DNA of 5,798 bases from Planctomycetota bacterium (GTDB lineage Bacteria > Planctomycetota > Phycisphaerae > Phycisphaerales > SM1A02), in the NCBI GenBank assembly GCA_022567855.1, contig JADFGE010000205.1, forward strand, positions 1 through 5,798, given 5' to 3'. The translations under genes and the position numbers were made by a program. Positions 5,538 to 5,798 of this stretch are shown piece after piece. The notes under the pieces are model-generated. The model saw nothing but the letters and a program-made list of their open reading frames with translations, did no database searches and was not told the DNA's origin. The stretch's first letter is position 1. The number at the start of each line of letters is the position of its first letter.

Positions 5538-5798
5538 ATGCGCTCTGCTGGACTGATTGTTGCGGCGTTGGCCTTGGTTCTATCGGGCCCCGCCGTCGCG
5601 CAAGTGATGGCTCGCGGCTACTATAATCATGTCGAGAGCCGGGTCTCGTTCTATGTCCCGAGTATAACCAGCGTCGATCAGGTCATTACGGAAAACATTA
5701 CCTATGAGGTGGAGGGCTATGAGGGGATGTCCGTCCCGGCGTTCCGGCATATCTATGAAGAGCCGGACGGGACCCGCTATACCGTAACGTCGGTGGAC
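5538..5798 (+). CDS. Exported protein of unknown function (partial, C-terminus beyond right edge)
   Basis: From the ATG at 5538 there are 87 open codons to the window edge. The start has a strong ribosome-binding site, GGGAGG with a 7-base spacer. Residues 1-21 form a classical signal peptide with a short basic start (MRS), a hydrophobic core (GLIVAALALVL) and a cleavage motif AVA before Gln22. The visible mature part (QVMARGYYNHVESRVSFYVP...) is rich in Tyr, Val and Glu and looks like the start of a secreted or periplasmic beta-rich protein; I do not recognise a domain. It is transcribed away from the zinc-ribbon genes. Its promoter must lie within or beside the truncated paralogue, and no convincing -35/-10 or -24/-12 pair was seen there. 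Confidence 0.8.
   Translation, partial: MRSAGLIVAALALVLSGPAVAQVMARGYYNHVESRVSFYVPSITSVDQVITENITYEVEGYEGMSVPAFRHIYEEPDGTRYTVTSVD

Overview
The window most likely comes from a member of the Planctomycetota. The clearest sign is a pair of small membrane proteins ending in the CGYDLRG...CPECGW zinc ribbon, a tail that I know mainly from that phylum. The moderately high GC content and the REP-like GC-rich palindromes fit. The phylum call is an inference from motifs, not from a search.

Left part (1-2443, minus strand): a two-gene unit, read right to left. First comes a lipoprotein alpha/beta hydrolase (2443-1253). Its stop overlaps, in an ATGA, the start of a large fusion protein (1256 to beyond base 1) with an N-terminal GNAT/N-acyltransferase-like domain and a C-terminal fold-type-I PLP aminotransferase domain. 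The second gene is cut by the left edge before its catalytic lysine.

Middle (2444-4243): a 243-bp divergent intergenic region, then a plus-strand gene for a sigma-54-dependent AAA+ activator (2687-4243) with a Fis-type helix-turn-helix and an unrecognised helical N-terminal domain of about 185 residues. On the strand of the hydrolase the intergenic region holds a near-consensus -24/-12 element (TGGCAC-N5-TCGCA, 2541-2526). An interrupted palindrome (2635-2659) lies about 130 bp upstream of the predicted transcription start, where an enhancer site for such an activator is expected. The simplest reading is that the activator switches on the divergent hydrolase/acyltransferase-aminotransferase operon in a sigma-54-dependent way. 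The operon looks able to make or process a small acylated amine or amino-acid product; the chemistry is speculative.

Right part (4244-5798): a repeat-rich 219-bp spacer with several perfect hairpins, including a two-hairpin REP-like element. Next are two tandem minus-strand zinc-ribbon membrane-protein paralogues (full-length at 5194-4463; short, probably truncated, at 5482-5204). A plus-strand exported protein with a good signal peptide starts at 5538 and runs off the right edge.

No rRNA, tRNA, CRISPR array, transposase or integrase is visible.
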